Assembly (NCBI GenBank): GCA_030285985.1
Contig: CP127384.1
Span: forward strand, 2,902,501 to 2,966,500
Direction of reading: 5' to 3'
DNA length: 64,000 nucleotides
Origin: Aquidulcibacter paucihalophilus
Lineage (GTDB): Bacteria; Pseudomonadota; Alphaproteobacteria; Caulobacterales; Caulobacteraceae
Within the stretch, counting starts at the first letter, position 1. Each line of letters starts with the position of its first letter. Under the pieces are notes generated by a model, which ran no database searches, was not told the origin of the DNA, and was given only the letters and a program-made list of their open reading frames with translations. A program made the translations under genes and the position numbers. Shown here one piece after another: positions 8,945 through 17,495 of this stretch.

Positions 8945-9364
8945 CTAGGCCCGCGGGCGGGCCTTCAGTTCATCGCGGATCTCGGCCAGAAGGGCCTCGG
9001 TCGCGGTCGGGGCCGGCGGTGCCTCAGGCTCGGCCGCCTTCTCGCGGCGCAGCTTGTTGATCGCCTTGACCATCAGGAAGATCACGAAGGCGACGATGGC
9101 GAATTGAATCAGGGTGTTGATGAAGGCGCCGTACTGGATGGCCACTTCCTCGACCGCCTCGGTCGCCGGATCCTCGGGCGACAGCACCCATTTCAGGTTC
9201 GAGAAATCGACCTTGCCCAGCAACAGACCGATCGGCGGCATGACCACCTGTTCGACCAGGCTGGTGACGATCTTGCCGAAGGACGCGCCGATGATGACGC
9301 CGACCGCCAGGTCGATGACATTGCCGCGCGAAATGAAGTCCTTGAATTCGGTGAGCATGCCCAT
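8945..9364 (-). CDS. mscL: large-conductance mechanosensitive channel MscL
   Basis: An inner-membrane safety valve that opens on hypo-osmotic shock. The 139-residue length and motif order are classic: [22 protein letters not shown]1 ([15 protein letters not shown]), a periplasmic loop, TM2 ([23 protein letters not shown]) and a charged C-terminal helix. It lies 7 bases downstream of ihfB on the same strand and may be co-transcribed with it. Confidence 0.97.
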   Translation of the reverse strand: MGMLTEFKDFISRGNVIDLAVGVIIGASFGKIVTSLVEQVVMPPIGLLLGKVDFSNLKWVLSPEDPATEAVEEVAIQYGAFINTLIQFAIVAFVIFLMVKAINKLRREKAAEPEAPPAPTATEALLAEIRDELKARPRA

Positions 9365-9371
9365 GGTGGAG

Positions 9372-9659
9372 TCAGGCGTCCCCGGCGTTCAGCCGCTCGC
9401 GCAGCTCCTTGCCGCTCTTGAAGAACGGCACGGCCTTGGCGGGCACGTCGACGGTCTCGCCGGTCCGCGGATTGCGCCCGGCCCGCGCCGGACGGCCGCG
9501 CACCGAAAAGGCGCCGAAGCCGCGAAGCTCGACACGACCACCATCGCCCAGCGAATCCACCATTCGCCCGAGGACGATATTGACCACCCGCTCGACCTCG
9601 GCGTGGGTCAGATGGGTGTTCTCGGCTGCGAGCTTTTCGATCAGCTCTGACTTGATCAT
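9372..9659 (-). CDS. ihfB: integration host factor beta subunit
   Basis: A DNA-bending nucleoid protein of the HU/IHF family, 95 residues from ATG 9659 ([14 protein letters not shown]). The beta-arm contains the family signature GRNPRTGE and the preceding [13 protein letters not shown]. Its position just downstream of aroA-cmk-rpsA matches the widely conserved order aroA-cmk-rpsA-ihfB. The rpsA terminator at 9848-9876 separates it, so it probably has its own promoter in 9660-9847. It may act at sigma-54 promoters, since rpoN is in this window. Confidence 0.95.
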   Translation of the reverse strand: MIKSELIEKLAAENTHLTHAEVERVVNIVLGRMVDSLGDGGRVELRGFGAFSVRGRPARAGRNPRTGETVDVPAKAVPFFKSGKELRERLNAGDA

Positions 9660-9798
9660 ATGGTCAGGCCCCCGCCCTGTTTCACGCGTTCGTGCCGCAT
9701 ACGGGCGCATCCGAACGCAGGATGCAACCCCACCCTAGCCTTCACCTGTCGGGGGAAAAAGGCCCTGCGGGGCGATTCAGCCCCGAAATGTCAGTTAA

Positions 9799-9823
9799 CG
9801 GGTGCACGGGCCGGGTGCACCCG
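9799..9823. repeat. hairpin upstream of ihfB
   Basis: Nine-base arms CGGGTGCAC (9799-9807) and GTGCACCCG (9815-9823) flank a 7-base loop. GGGTGCAC is also directly repeated. It lies between the rpsA terminator and the ihfB start, so it may be a promoter operator or a leader structure. No known factor is assigned. Confidence 0.5.
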
Positions 9824-9847
9824 CATTTTTGCAGGCTCAAACGCACG

Positions 9848-9876
9848 AAAAAGGCGGCCGGATTGCTCCGGCCGCC
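9848..9876 (-). terminator. rho-independent terminator of rpsA
   Basis: On the minus strand, GGCGGCCGG pairs with CCGGCCGCC across a 6-base loop and is followed by TTTTT. It sits 28 bases after the rpsA stop, a textbook intrinsic terminator. Confidence 0.92.
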
Positions 9877-9903
9877 TCATCCGTTTCACCAGGGTGAAGG
9901 AGA

Positions 9904-11610
9904 CTATTCCTTCGTGCCGGCCTTTTCGCGCAGGGCGGCGCCGAGGATGTCGCCCAGCGAGGCGCCCGAGTCCGACGAACCGAACTGTTCGATCGCCGCG
10001 GTCTCGTCCTTCATTTCCAGGGCCTTGATCGACACCGAAACGCGGCGCGAGGCCTTGTCGATGCCGGTGACCATGGCGTCGACGCGGTCGCCGACCGAAT
10101 AGCGCTCGGTGCGCTGGTCGGCGCGGTCGCGCGACAGGTCGGACTTGCGGATGAAGGCGGTCGCCGGAGCGTCCTCTTCACCGAACTTGACCTCGATGCC
10201 GCCGGTTTCGATCGACGTCACGGTGACGGTGACCTGCTGGCCCTTCTTGAAGGTGTCGCCTTCCATCGGATCGCCGCCCAGCTGCTTGATGCCGAGCGAG
10301 ACGCGTTCCTTCTCGACGTCGACGTCCAGCACCTTGGCCTTGACGGTTTCGCCCTTGCGGTAGCGCTGGATGGCTTCTTCGCCGGAGACGTTCCAGTCCA
10401 GGTCGGACAGGTGCACCATGCCGTCGATGTCGTTGTCCAGGCCGATGAACAGGCCGAACTCGGTGGCGTTCTTGACTTCGCCCTCGACGGTCGAGCCGAT
10501 CGGGTTGGCAGCCACGAAGGCATCCCACGGATTGTCCTGGGCCTGCTTGAGGCCCAGCGAGATGCGGCGCTTGGAGGCGTCGACGTCCAGCACGACCACG
10601 TCGACTTCCTGCGAGGTCGAGACGATCTTGCCGGGGTGGACGTTCTTCTTGGTCCAGGACATTTCCGAGACGTGCACCAGGCCTTCAACGCCGGCTTCCA
10701 GCTCAACAAACGCGCCGTAGTCGGTGATGTTGGTGATGCGGCCGGTCATCTTGGCGCCGACCGGATACTTGGCTTCAACGCCGTCCCACGGATCGGTCTG
10801 CAGCTGCTTCATGCCGAGGCTGATGCGCTGGGTGTCCGGGTTGATCTTGACGATCTGGACCTTGACGGTGTCGCCGACGGCGAGGACCTGCGAGGGGTGC
10901 GAGACGCGCTTCCACGACATGTCGGTGACGTGCAGCAGGCCGTCGATGCCGCCCAGGTCCACGAACGCGCCGTAGTCGGTGATGTTCTTGACCACGCCTT
11001 CGCGGACTTCACCCTCTTGCAGCTGGCCGACCAGCTCGGTGCGCTGTTCGGCGCGGGCTTCTTCCAGGATGGCACGACGCGAGACGACGATGTTGCCGCG
11101 CGGGCGGTCCATTTTCAGGATGGCGAAGGGCTGTTCCTTGCCCATCAGCGGGCCGACGTCGCGCACCGGGCGGATGTCGACCTGCGAGCCCGGCAGGAAG
11201 GCCGAGGCACCGCCGAGGTCGACCGTGAAGCCGCCCTTGACGCGGCCGACGATGGCGCCGTTGACCGGGTGGCCTTCGGCGAACACGACTTCCAGACGGG
11301 TCCAGGCTTCTTCGCGGCGAGCCTTGTCGCGGCTGATGACGGCTTCACCCAGGGCGTTCTCGACGCGCTCGAGGTAGACTTCGACATTGTCGCCGAGCTT
11401 CGGAATGACGGCGCCTTCGCCGATGCCGAACTCGCGGGCCGGGATGCGGCCTTCGGTCTTCAGACCGACGTCGATGATCAGGATGTCCTTTTCGATGCCG
11501 ACGACGCGGCCGTGAACGACCTGGCCTTCGCCGAGGTCACGGCCCTGAAGGGTTTCGTCGAGCAGCGCGGCGAAATCATCGCGCGAGGGGGAGAAGCTGG
11601 TGTCAGTCAT
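9904..11610 (-). CDS. rpsA: 30S ribosomal protein S1
   Basis: Binds mRNA on the 30S subunit to promote initiation. The 568 residues contain six S1 repeats, beginning near GQVVHGRVVGIEKDI and ending with the degenerate GQQVTVTVTSIETGG repeat. The central repeats show the strong NITDYGAFVDLGG and NITDYGAFVELEAG motifs. No strong Shine-Dalgarno precedes the ATG at 11610, as is common for rpsA because of autogenous control. It follows cmk by 146 bases and ends in a strong terminator. Confidence 0.97.
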   Translation of the reverse strand: MTDTSFSPSRDDFAALLDETLQGRDLGEGQVVHGRVVGIEKDILIIDVGLKTEGRIPAREFGIGEGAVIPKLGDNVEVYLERVENALGEAVISRDKARREEAWTRLEVVFAEGHPVNGAIVGRVKGGFTVDLGGASAFLPGSQVDIRPVRDVGPLMGKEQPFAILKMDRPRGNIVVSRRAILEEARAEQRTELVGQLQEGEVREGVVKNITDYGAFVDLGGIDGLLHVTDMSWKRVSHPSQVLAVGDTVKVQIVKINPDTQRISLGMKQLQTDPWDGVEAKYPVGAKMTGRITNITDYGAFVELEAGVEGLVHVSEMSWTKKNVHPGKIVSTSQEVDVVVLDVDASKRRISLGLKQAQDNPWDAFVAANPIGSTVEGEVKNATEFGLFIGLDNDIDGMVHLSDLDWNVSGEEAIQRYRKGETVKAKVLDVDVEKERVSLGIKQLGGDPMEGDTFKKGQQVTVTVTSIETGGIEVKFGEEDAPATAFIRKSDLSRDRADQRTERYSVGDRVDAMVTGIDKASRRVSVSIKALEMKDETAAIEQFGSSDSGASLGDILGAALREKAGTKE

Positions 11611-11756
11611 GCGGTGGTTGGGTTTCTAACGGTTATGGCGCGCGACCGAATGGCCCCGCGCGAGGTGAGTGAAACGTGAGATCAGGTCGTCGGGATGCGA
11701 GGCCGGTAAAGGTCAGAACGCCCGCGGAAGCCGAGGATGACGCGCTGGATTTGCCT

Positions 11757-12416
11757 TTAGGGTCCCTGGAGATCCTGCCGGACACGCGCCGCCTCGACGA
11801 TACGGCGGGCCGCATCGAAGGCGGTCTCTATATCCATATCGGTCGTATCCAGCAAGACGGCGTCTTGCGCCTGCACCATCGGGGCGGCGCCCCGGCCGGC
11901 GTCGCGCTCGTCCCGGCGGATAATGTCGGCCAGCATGTCCTCATAGGCGATGACGTCGCCGCGGCCGGTCAGCTGCTTCCAGCGGCGCTTGGCCCGGACC
12001 TCAGGGATCGCGGTGATGAACAGCTTGGCCATGGCGTCCGGGGCGATGACGGTGCCGATGTCGCGCCCGTCCAGCACCGCCCCGCCCGGCTGGGCGGCAA
12101 AGGCGCGCTGGAATTCCAGCAGGGCGGCCCGCACGCCCGGATAGCCCGCGACCCGGCTCGCCGCCTCGCCGGCGTCGCCGCTGGTCAACCGGTCGGTGTC
12201 CTGCAGGCTCTCGGCCTTCAGCGCCCGCGCCACGGCCTCGGCCGCCACGGCGTCATCCAGCGAACCGCCCGCATCGAGCACACCGACGCCGACGGCGCGG
12301 TACAGCAGGCCGGTATCCAGATGCGGCAGGCCGTATAGCGCGGCCAGGCGGGCGGCGATGGTGCCCTTGCCGGAAGCGGCGGGGCCGTCGACGGCGATGA
12401 TGAGGAAAGACGTCAT
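11757..12416 (-). CDS. cmk: cytidylate kinase
   Basis: Phosphorylates CMP/dCMP with ATP in pyrimidine salvage. It is 219 residues from ATG 12416, with the P-loop GPAASGKGT at 11-19, the CMP-binding region HLDTGLLYRAVG and the DGRDIGTV motif. The start overlaps the stop of the upstream 95-codon membrane gene as ATGA, indicating coupling in the aroA-orf-cmk unit upstream of rpsA. Confidence 0.95.
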   Translation of the reverse strand: MTSFLIIAVDGPAASGKGTIAARLAALYGLPHLDTGLLYRAVGVGVLDAGGSLDDAVAAEAVARALKAESLQDTDRLTSGDAGEAASRVAGYPGVRAALLEFQRAFAAQPGGAVLDGRDIGTVIAPDAMAKLFITAIPEVRAKRRWKQLTGRGDVIAYEDMLADIIRRDERDAGRGAAPMVQAQDAVLLDTTDMDIETAFDAARRIVEAARVRQDLQGP

Positions 12417-12700
12417 TGATCCGTTGATGCCTTCTCGGACCCCTTCACCACAAGGGCACCGATACCCAGGGCGATGGTGCCGATTGTGGCCAGGATGGTC
12501 AGCATGCCCCAACGCAGCAGAAGCGCCGCCCGGAACCCCGCCGGGTCCTCGAGAAGTCGGTACGTCTGGGTCCTGACCCTCACCACCCCATCGAAGCCAT
12601 CAAGGATGATGCAGGCCAACAGAACGACCAGCGCGACCGTGCAGGTGAACGCCCCATCCTCGAACTGCTTCGCGGATGGAACGGATTCACGCACTGACAT
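12413..12700 (-). CDS. small two-helix membrane protein between aroA and cmk
   Basis: A 95-residue protein with two hydrophobic segments (about 17-34, [17 protein letters not shown]; about 61-85, [20 protein letters not shown]) joined by a basic loop. It overlaps aroA by 14 bases and cmk by 4 bases, so its frame is strongly supported as a coupled operon member. No family is recognised and neither neighbour suggests a membrane role. Confidence 0.7.
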   Translation of the reverse strand: MSVRESVPSAKQFEDGAFTCTVALVVLLACIILDGFDGVVRVRTQTYRLLEDPAGFRAALLLRWGMLTILATIGTIALGIGALVVKGSEKASTDQ

Positions 12701-14003
12701 CCGCCCCGAGGCCTCGCATCAGCTCCACAAACCCCGGGAAGCTCGTCGCGATCATGCCGGGCTCGTCCACCGTGACCGCCTCGTCCGCCGCCAGACCCAG
12801 CACCAGATGGCTCATGGCGATGCGGTGGTCGCCGTGGGTGGTGACGGTCGCGCACCCGCGCACCGGCCCGCCGAAGACGGTGAAGCCCTCCGGCTCCTCC
12901 TCGACCCGGACGCCGCAAGCCTGCAGGCCCGCCGCCATCAGGGCGATGCGATCGCTCTCCTTGACCCGCATCTCGCCGATGCCACGCATCACCGTCGCCC
13001 CCTCGGCGAACGCGGCCGTCGCGGCAAGCACCGGATATTCGTCGATCATCGAGGCGGCGCGCTCCGGCGGCACGACCACGCCCCTGAGCGTCGAATGTCG
13101 GGCGGTGACGTCGCCGACCTCCTCGCCCCCGGCCATGCGGCGGTTCGAGACGGTCAGGTCCGCCCCCATCTCACGCCAGGTCTCGAACAGGCCGGTGCGC
13201 AGCGGGTTCAGCATCACACCCTCGACCGTCACCTCGGAGCCGGGAACGATCAGTCCGGCCGCCAGCGGGAAGGCGGCAGAAGACGGATCGCCGGGCACGG
13301 CGACGACGGTTCCGGCCAGGGCCTGGCCGCCCTGCAGGCTGACGCGCCAGCCGTCACCGACCGGCAGGACGCCGACCTCGACGCCGAAGGCCTTCAGCAT
13401 CCGTTCGGTGTGGTCGCGGCTAGGCTCGGCCTCGGTCACCGTGGTGACGCCCCGGGCATTGAGCCCGGCCAGCAGGATGGCCGACTTGATCTGGGCCGAG
13501 GCGACCGTCTGGACATAGTCGATGGCCGACAGCCCCCCGCCGGCGACCGCGACCGGCAAACGGTCCTCGGCGTCCTGCCAGTCGAACCGCGCGCCCATGT
13601 CGGCGAGCGGCCCCGTCACCCGCTTCATCGGCCGTTTGCGCAGCGAGGCGTCGCCGTCGAAGGTCGTGGTGACCGGATAGCCCGCCGCCGCTCCCATAAG
13701 CAGGCGCACGCCCGTCCCGGCGTTGCCGCAGTCGATGACACCCGTCGGCTGTGTGAGCCCGCCCTGCCCCGTCACCCGCCAACGGCCGACACCCAGCCGC
13801 TCGACGGTCGCGCCGAACGCCTCGACCGCCCGGGCCGTGGCCAGGATGTCGTCACCTTCCAGCAGGCCTTCGATGTCTGTGACGCCGGTCGCCATGCCGC
13901 CCAGGATAAGGGCGCGGTGCGAGATGGACTTGTCGCCGGGTGCCCGCACCCGGCCGGACAGCGCGGGGCTGCGGCGGGCGGTCAGATAGTCGGGAATCGA
14001 CAC
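12687..14003 (-). CDS. aroA: 3-phosphoshikimate 1-carboxyvinyltransferase (EPSP synthase)
   Basis: Joins PEP and shikimate-3-phosphate in aromatic amino-acid synthesis. I start it at GTG 14003 because GGAGAG lies 6 bases upstream and the resulting 438 residues fit the family. Motifs: [10 protein letters not shown] near 22-31, [12 protein letters not shown], and [11 protein letters not shown]. The GDKSISHR and GxGxRL forms resemble the type II enzymes, although the third-position residue in GNAGTG is Gly. It heads the aroA/membrane-protein/cmk unit and is divergent from the zinc-ribbon gene. Confidence 0.95.
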   Translation of the reverse strand: MSIPDYLTARRSPALSGRVRAPGDKSISHRALILGGMATGVTDIEGLLEGDDILATARAVEAFGATVERLGVGRWRVTGQGGLTQPTGVIDCGNAGTGVRLLMGAAAGYPVTTTFDGDASLRKRPMKRVTGPLADMGARFDWQDAEDRLPVAVAGGGLSAIDYVQTVASAQIKSAILLAGLNARGVTTVTEAEPSRDHTERMLKAFGVEVGVLPVGDGWRVSLQGGQALAGTVVAVPGDPSSAAFPLAAGLIVPGSEVTVEGVMLNPLRTGLFETWREMGADLTVSNRRMAGGEEVGDVTARHSTLRGVVVPPERAASMIDEYPVLAATAAFAEGATVMRGIGEMRVKESDRIALMAAGLQACGVRVEEEPEGFTVFGGPVRGCATVTTHGDHRIAMSHLVLGLAADEAVTVDEPGMIATSFPGFVELMRGLGADVSA

Positions 14004-14134
14004 CCGGTGCTCTCCGGAAAGGGTCAGCGGGCCCGAAGTCCGGGGCGGCCGCGCGGAGATGGCTTTTGACAGCGGCGTCAGGGGGTGGCAAGGGAGCCGC
14101 CCCATTTCCCCACTCCCGCCAAAGGTCTTCAACC

Positions 14135-14593
14135 GTGGCCAAACCCGAACTGGGCCAGAAGCAGGTCTGCCCGAACTGCCAGGCCAAATTCTACGACCTG
14201 GGCCGTCGCCCCGCCCACTGCCCCAAATGCGGCACCGACTTCGATCCGGAGGAGGCGCTGAAGCTGCGCAACCGCCGCGGCCGTCCGGCCGGCTACCCGG
14301 CCGATGACGCTGATGAGGATCAGGTCAAGGACAAGAAGGTCGACGGCGACGAGGACGACGAAGAAGAAGCGGTCGCAACGCCCGAGATCGACCAGGAAGG
14401 CCACGAGCCCATCCTGACGCCGGACGACGACGACGACGCCCCCGTCGATCCGACCGAAGAACCCGGCATGGGTGAAGCGGTCGAGGACGACGACGTCCTG
14501 GCCGACGACGACGACGATTCCGTCCCCTTCATCGAGGACGAGGACGACGATGGCTTCGAAGACGAAATCATCACGCCCAAGGAAGACGAGTAA
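14135..14593 (+). CDS. TIGR02300-like zinc-ribbon acidic protein
   Basis: A 152-residue protein starting at GTG 14135. The first 45 residues form a zinc ribbon with two CxxC knuckles ([11 protein letters not shown] and [10 protein letters not shown]). The rest is an extremely acidic, probably disordered tail with Asp/Glu runs and the end ITPKEDE. This matches the alphaproteobacterial TIGR02300 family, whose role is unknown. It is divergent from aroA (131 bases between starts) and upstream of tRNA-Ala. Confidence 0.85.
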   Translation: MAKPELGQKQVCPNCQAKFYDLGRRPAHCPKCGTDFDPEEALKLRNRRGRPAGYPADDADEDQVKDKKVDGDEDDEEEAVATPEIDQEGHEPILTPDDDDDAPVDPTEEPGMGEAVEDDDVLADDDDDSVPFIEDEDDDGFEDEIITPKEDE

Positions 14594-14761
14594 GGATTTT
14601 CGCCCTGTTCCCGGACCGGTTTTCGCTGGTTCGGGAACGACGAAAATAAATGGTTGAACCGGGCTTGATCACGATCAGACCCTGACATAGGTTCCGCCGC
14701 CTCGCAGCAGGGCCTCCCGGCCCCCAAGCGATCCGACTGAAAGGCCCAGTGCCTGAGGTTC

Positions 14762-14837
<76 letters not shown>

Positions 14838-14838
14838 T

Positions 14839-14870
14839 CGAAGGCCCTGCGGGAAACCGCGGGGCCTTCG
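14839..14870 (+). terminator. hairpin after tRNA-Ala
   Basis: CGAAGGCCC...GCGG pairs with CCGC...GGGCCTTCG across a GAAA-type loop, starting 2 bases after the tRNA CCA. There is only a weak T-rich tail (TCCATTTC), so it could be a terminator or a processing signal. Confidence 0.7.
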
Positions 14871-14987
14871 TCCATTTCGGCTCCCGTTGATCTCTGCGCC
14901 ATCCCGCCCCATCTAGGGTCCTGGCCGACGCCTTGCCGATCACGGGGGGCGCAGACGGCCTGAGGCCTGCTTCGGGGGCGAGAGACG

Positions 14988-15410
14988 ATGACGACGCGCA
15001 CCATCCTGTTCGACAGCCCCTTCCTGCTCGGTTTCGACCATACCCGGGCCCTGATCGACCGCGCCGCCCGCGCCGCGGCGGACAGCTATCCCCCCTACAA
15101 TGTTGAACAGCGCGGCGAGCGGTCGGTGCGCATCTCCCTGGCCGTCGCCGGTTTCGGGCCCGATGACCTGATGATCACCCTGGAAGGCCGCCAGCTGACC
15201 ATCGCCGGCAAGCGCGAACCGGCCCCCGAACAGGCCGAACAGGCCTTCCTGCACCGCGGCATCGCCGGGCGCGGCTTCGTCCGCAGCTTCGTCCTCGCCG
15301 ACGGTCTGGACGTCGATGCGGCGCACCTTGAGCACGGCCTGCTGCACGTCGACATGAGCCGGCCCGAGGATCTGCCCGCCGTCCGCCGGATCCCGATCAC
15401 AACGGGCTGA
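14988..15410 (+). CDS. Hsp20 family small heat-shock protein
   Basis: An ATP-independent holdase of 140 residues with an alpha-crystallin core from about residue 36 (PPYNVEQRGERSVRISLAVAGFGPDDLMITLEG, shown in part as DDLMITLEGRQLTIAGKRE) and the C-terminal IPI anchor (RRIPITTG). The N-terminal FDSPFLLGFDHTRALIDR matches the alphaproteobacterial IbpA-like group. It is followed 86 bases later by the DUF1150 gene, a pairing conserved in this class, which suggests joint stress regulation. Confidence 0.93.
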   Translation: MTTRTILFDSPFLLGFDHTRALIDRAARAAADSYPPYNVEQRGERSVRISLAVAGFGPDDLMITLEGRQLTIAGKREPAPEQAEQAFLHRGIAGRGFVRSFVLADGLDVDAAHLEHGLLHVDMSRPEDLPAVRRIPITTG

Positions 15411-15496
15411 CCGGCGGCGGATGTCCGGTCGCCGCGTCCGGGGCCGGACCCCAAAGCCCGTTCCGGGCGTTAGTTGAGTACAAGGAGGCGGTCCTG

Positions 15497-15757
15497 ATGA
15501 CGCCAACCACGATCATGACCAAGGAAGATTTCAGGGGGCTCGGCGCGCCGGACCTCGTCTATGTGCGCGAGATCCGCGCCTCGGACGTGATGGCGGACGT
15601 CGCCGCGACCGAGGCGAAGGGCCTGTCGATCGATCCCGAAGCCACCCTCTATGCCGTTCACGGCGCCGACGGCGAACGTCTGGCCGTCATGACGGACCGC
15701 GAGGCCGCCTTCGCCGCCGCCGTGGCCCACGAACTGGAGCCGGTGTCGGTTCACTGA
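15497..15757 (+). CDS. DUF1150 family protein
   Basis: An 86-residue small soluble protein that matches the DUF1150 family usually found after Hsp20 genes. It contains the pattern DLVYVREIRASDV...YAVHGADGERLAVMTDREAAFAAA (shortened here). An AAGGAGG site ends 8 bases before the ATG at 15497, the strongest ribosome site nearby. An ATG six codons later is a possible alternative. Role unknown; context suggests the heat-shock response. Confidence 0.85.
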   Translation: MTPTTIMTKEDFRGLGAPDLVYVREIRASDVMADVAATEAKGLSIDPEATLYAVHGADGERLAVMTDREAAFAAAVAHELEPVSVH

Positions 15758-15773
15758 TCGAGTGGCTGTTCGG

Positions 15774-15975
15774 TTCATCACAACGGGCACAACGGGATCA
15801 CAACGAACACGACGGGATCGAACTCCGGTCACGGTCGGACCCCTGCCGCGCGCCTCACAAGATCGCGGCGTACGCCGCATTGATCGAGCTCGGTGCCAGC
15901 ATGACGGACACGGCCCTGTCAGCCAAAACGGACCCGTGGTGTCCGTTGTGAATCCGTTGTGCCCGTTGTGATGAA
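15774..15975. mobile_element. 202-bp element with long terminal inverted repeats (MITE-like)
   Basis: The left arm (15774-15815) and the right arm (15936-15975) are near-perfect inverted copies about 40 bases long. Each is made of short CACAACGGG-type units: the left begins TTCATCACAACGGGCACAAC and the right, read in reverse complement, begins with the same 20 bases. The 120-base interior carries no convincing gene. The form resembles a non-autonomous miniature transposable element, although no transposase or target duplication is visible here. Confidence 0.6.
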
Positions 15976-16011
15976 ACGGTCTCGCCCTCAGGCAAGTCCC
16001 GGTACGAGGTT

Positions 16012-16479
16012 CTAGGCCGCCGTGGCCGGAAGGCTGTCGCGGACGAACAGGGCGCGGATCGCGTCGGTCGTACGGGCCTGGCGCAGTTGCTCACGCATCT
16101 CTGACGAGCGCAGCGCCCGGGACACCGCGGCCAGGGCGCGCAGGTGGTCCGCGCCGTCGCAGGGCGGGGCGAACAGGGCGAGCAGGAGGTCCACGGGCCG
16201 GTCATCGACAGCGCCGTAGGCGACCGGGGTCTCCAGGCGCACGAACACCGCCGTCACCCGCGAAATGCCCTCAAGCCGGGCGTGCGGCACCGCAACGCCC
16301 GAGCCAAGGCCGGTCGAGCCGAGAGCCTCCCGCTCGAGCAGGGCCTCCATGATCCGGTTTTCCGGCAGTCCGAGGGCCTGGGCGGCAGCTTCCGCGACCG
16401 TGTGCAAGGCCTGACGCTTTGACGAGGCGCCGCTGCGCAGGACGACAGCGCCGTCCGCCAGCAATTCACCGATGTCCAT
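16012..16479 (-). CDS. ptsN: PTS IIA-like nitrogen regulatory protein
   Basis: EIIA-Ntr, the terminal phosphoacceptor of the nitrogen PTS. It is 155 residues from ATG 16479 (MDIGELLADGAVVLRSG). The phosphorylatable His lies in GSGVAVPHARLEG, and STGLGSG precedes it as usual. It is the distal gene of rpoN-hpf-ptsN, the standard order. A longer start 27 bases upstream is possible but less like family members. Confidence 0.93.
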   Translation of the reverse strand: MDIGELLADGAVVLRSGASSKRQALHTVAEAAAQALGLPENRIMEALLEREALGSTGLGSGVAVPHARLEGISRVTAVFVRLETPVAYGAVDDRPVDLLLALFAPPCDGADHLRALAAVSRALRSSEMREQLRQARTTDAIRALFVRDSLPATAA

Positions 16480-16554
16480 GAGGAGTTCCCGACTCTGCCC
16501 ATACATCCCGAATGGGCGGGGGCCCTTTAGACCACCCGCCTCGATTGGGGAAGA

Positions 16555-17220
16555 CTATACGCCGCTACCGTTTACCGAACCGTGTCCATTGATGGACTTC
16601 ACCGTACGCTCGGGATCGATCCAGCCCACATTGCCGTCGGGACGGCGATAGACAACCGAGATGCCGCCGTGCGCCGCATTGCGGAACAGCACGACCGGAT
16701 AGCCGGTCATATCCAGCTCCAGCACGGCCCGCCCCACGGTGATGGTGCGGATTTCAGCGACGGTCTCTGCGATGACCATGCCGACCGGCGGCGGCTCGTC
16801 CGGCGCGCCCGCATCCCCGAAGGCGTCATCCTCGACGGCGTCGGGGCTGCGCAGAACCATGCTGCGCGCCACGTCACGGGCGGCGTTCTCGGTCTTCTCG
16901 GGCGACAGGCCGCGCGGTCCGGCGTGGTGGTTCTTGAGCCGGCGCTTGTAGCGACGCACGCGCTTCTCGAGCTTCTCGAGAGAATCGGAGAAAGCACCGT
17001 GGGCGTCGCCGCCCAGGCCGCTCGTGACGATGGCCTCACCCGAAGCGAGGCGGACCCAGCAGTCGACCTTGAAGCCGTGCCCGTCCTTGGACACCACGAC
17101 CTCGGCCTCCTGCGCCCCTCGCTCGAAATATTTGCCGATCCCGTCTTCGAGTTCCTGGGAGATGCGCGAGCCTAACGCGTCGCCGACATCCACGTGCTTG
17201 CCACTGACTTGAACTTGCAT
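16555..17220 (-). CDS. hpf: ribosome hibernation-promoting factor, long form
   Basis: Binds the 30S decoding region and, through its C-terminal domain, dimerises idle ribosomes. It is 221 residues from ATG 17220 (MQVQVSGKHVDVG). The N-terminal S30AE domain covers about 1-110. The C-terminal dimerisation domain (VGRAVLELDMTGYPVVLFRN...GNVGWIDPE, shortened) makes it the long form. It lies between rpoN and ptsN, 275 bases after rpoN across a repeat-filled gap. Confidence 0.95.
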   Translation of the reverse strand: MQVQVSGKHVDVGDALGSRISQELEDGIGKYFERGAQEAEVVVSKDGHGFKVDCWVRLASGEAIVTSGLGGDAHGAFSDSLEKLEKRVRRYKRRLKNHHAGPRGLSPEKTENAARDVARSMVLRSPDAVEDDAFGDAGAPDEPPPVGMVIAETVAEIRTITVGRAVLELDMTGYPVVLFRNAAHGGISVVYRRPDGNVGWIDPERTVKSINGHGSVNGSGV

Positions 17221-17290
17221 GGTGATAGAACGCGACCGTTCCCGGATGGTGTCAACGCCGATCACCGAAATGTGGTGAAGCCTGTTTGTT

Positions 17291-17491
17291 GGGCCGCGGT
17301 CACAAGGCTCTGCCTTGTCGACCCGGAGCCTGTCCTTGGGCCGACCGAAGGTCGGACCCGACGCGGCCTGGCGCTTCTCAGTCTTGAGGGGCCGCGGTCA
17401 CAAGGCTCCGCCTTGTCGACCCGACGCGGCCTGGCGCTTCGCGCAAGCCTCGCGCTCAAGCAGCGAGCGACCGCGTCGCGAGCGTTAGCGC
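17291..17491. repeat. mosaic repeat island in the rpoN-hpf gap
   Basis: This 200-base stretch holds several repeats. A 35-base unit occurs at 17291-17325 and 17389-17423 with one mismatch, each containing an AAGGC/GCCTT hairpin. A 22-base unit (ACCCGACGCGGCCTGG then CGCTTC) occurs at 17356-17377 and 17419-17440. The region ends in a copy of the dispersed palindrome at 17452-17491. The string CGGTCACAAGGC recurs at 20541. No gene is visible. Confidence 0.8.
17452..17491. repeat. dispersed covarying palindrome, copy 1
   Basis: Begins GCGCTCAAGCAGCGAG and ends GCGTTAGCGC, with a central stem GCGAC-CGC-GTCGC. It lies 4 bases beyond the rpoN stop. It is identical over 40 bases to the copy at 47357-47396 and related to copies at 33132, 45444 and 60117. 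Confidence 0.85.
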
Positions 17492-17495
17492 CCGA

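Noticed and set aside
15762..15971. 69-codon frame inside the inverted-repeat element
   Set aside because: It consists mostly of translated terminal repeat with Thr/Arg runs and no ribosome site; it is not a credible gene.
16480..16506. Longer ptsN start nine codons upstream
   Set aside because: The extra residues (MYGQSRELL) do not resemble family N-termini, and MDIGELL matches the usual opening.
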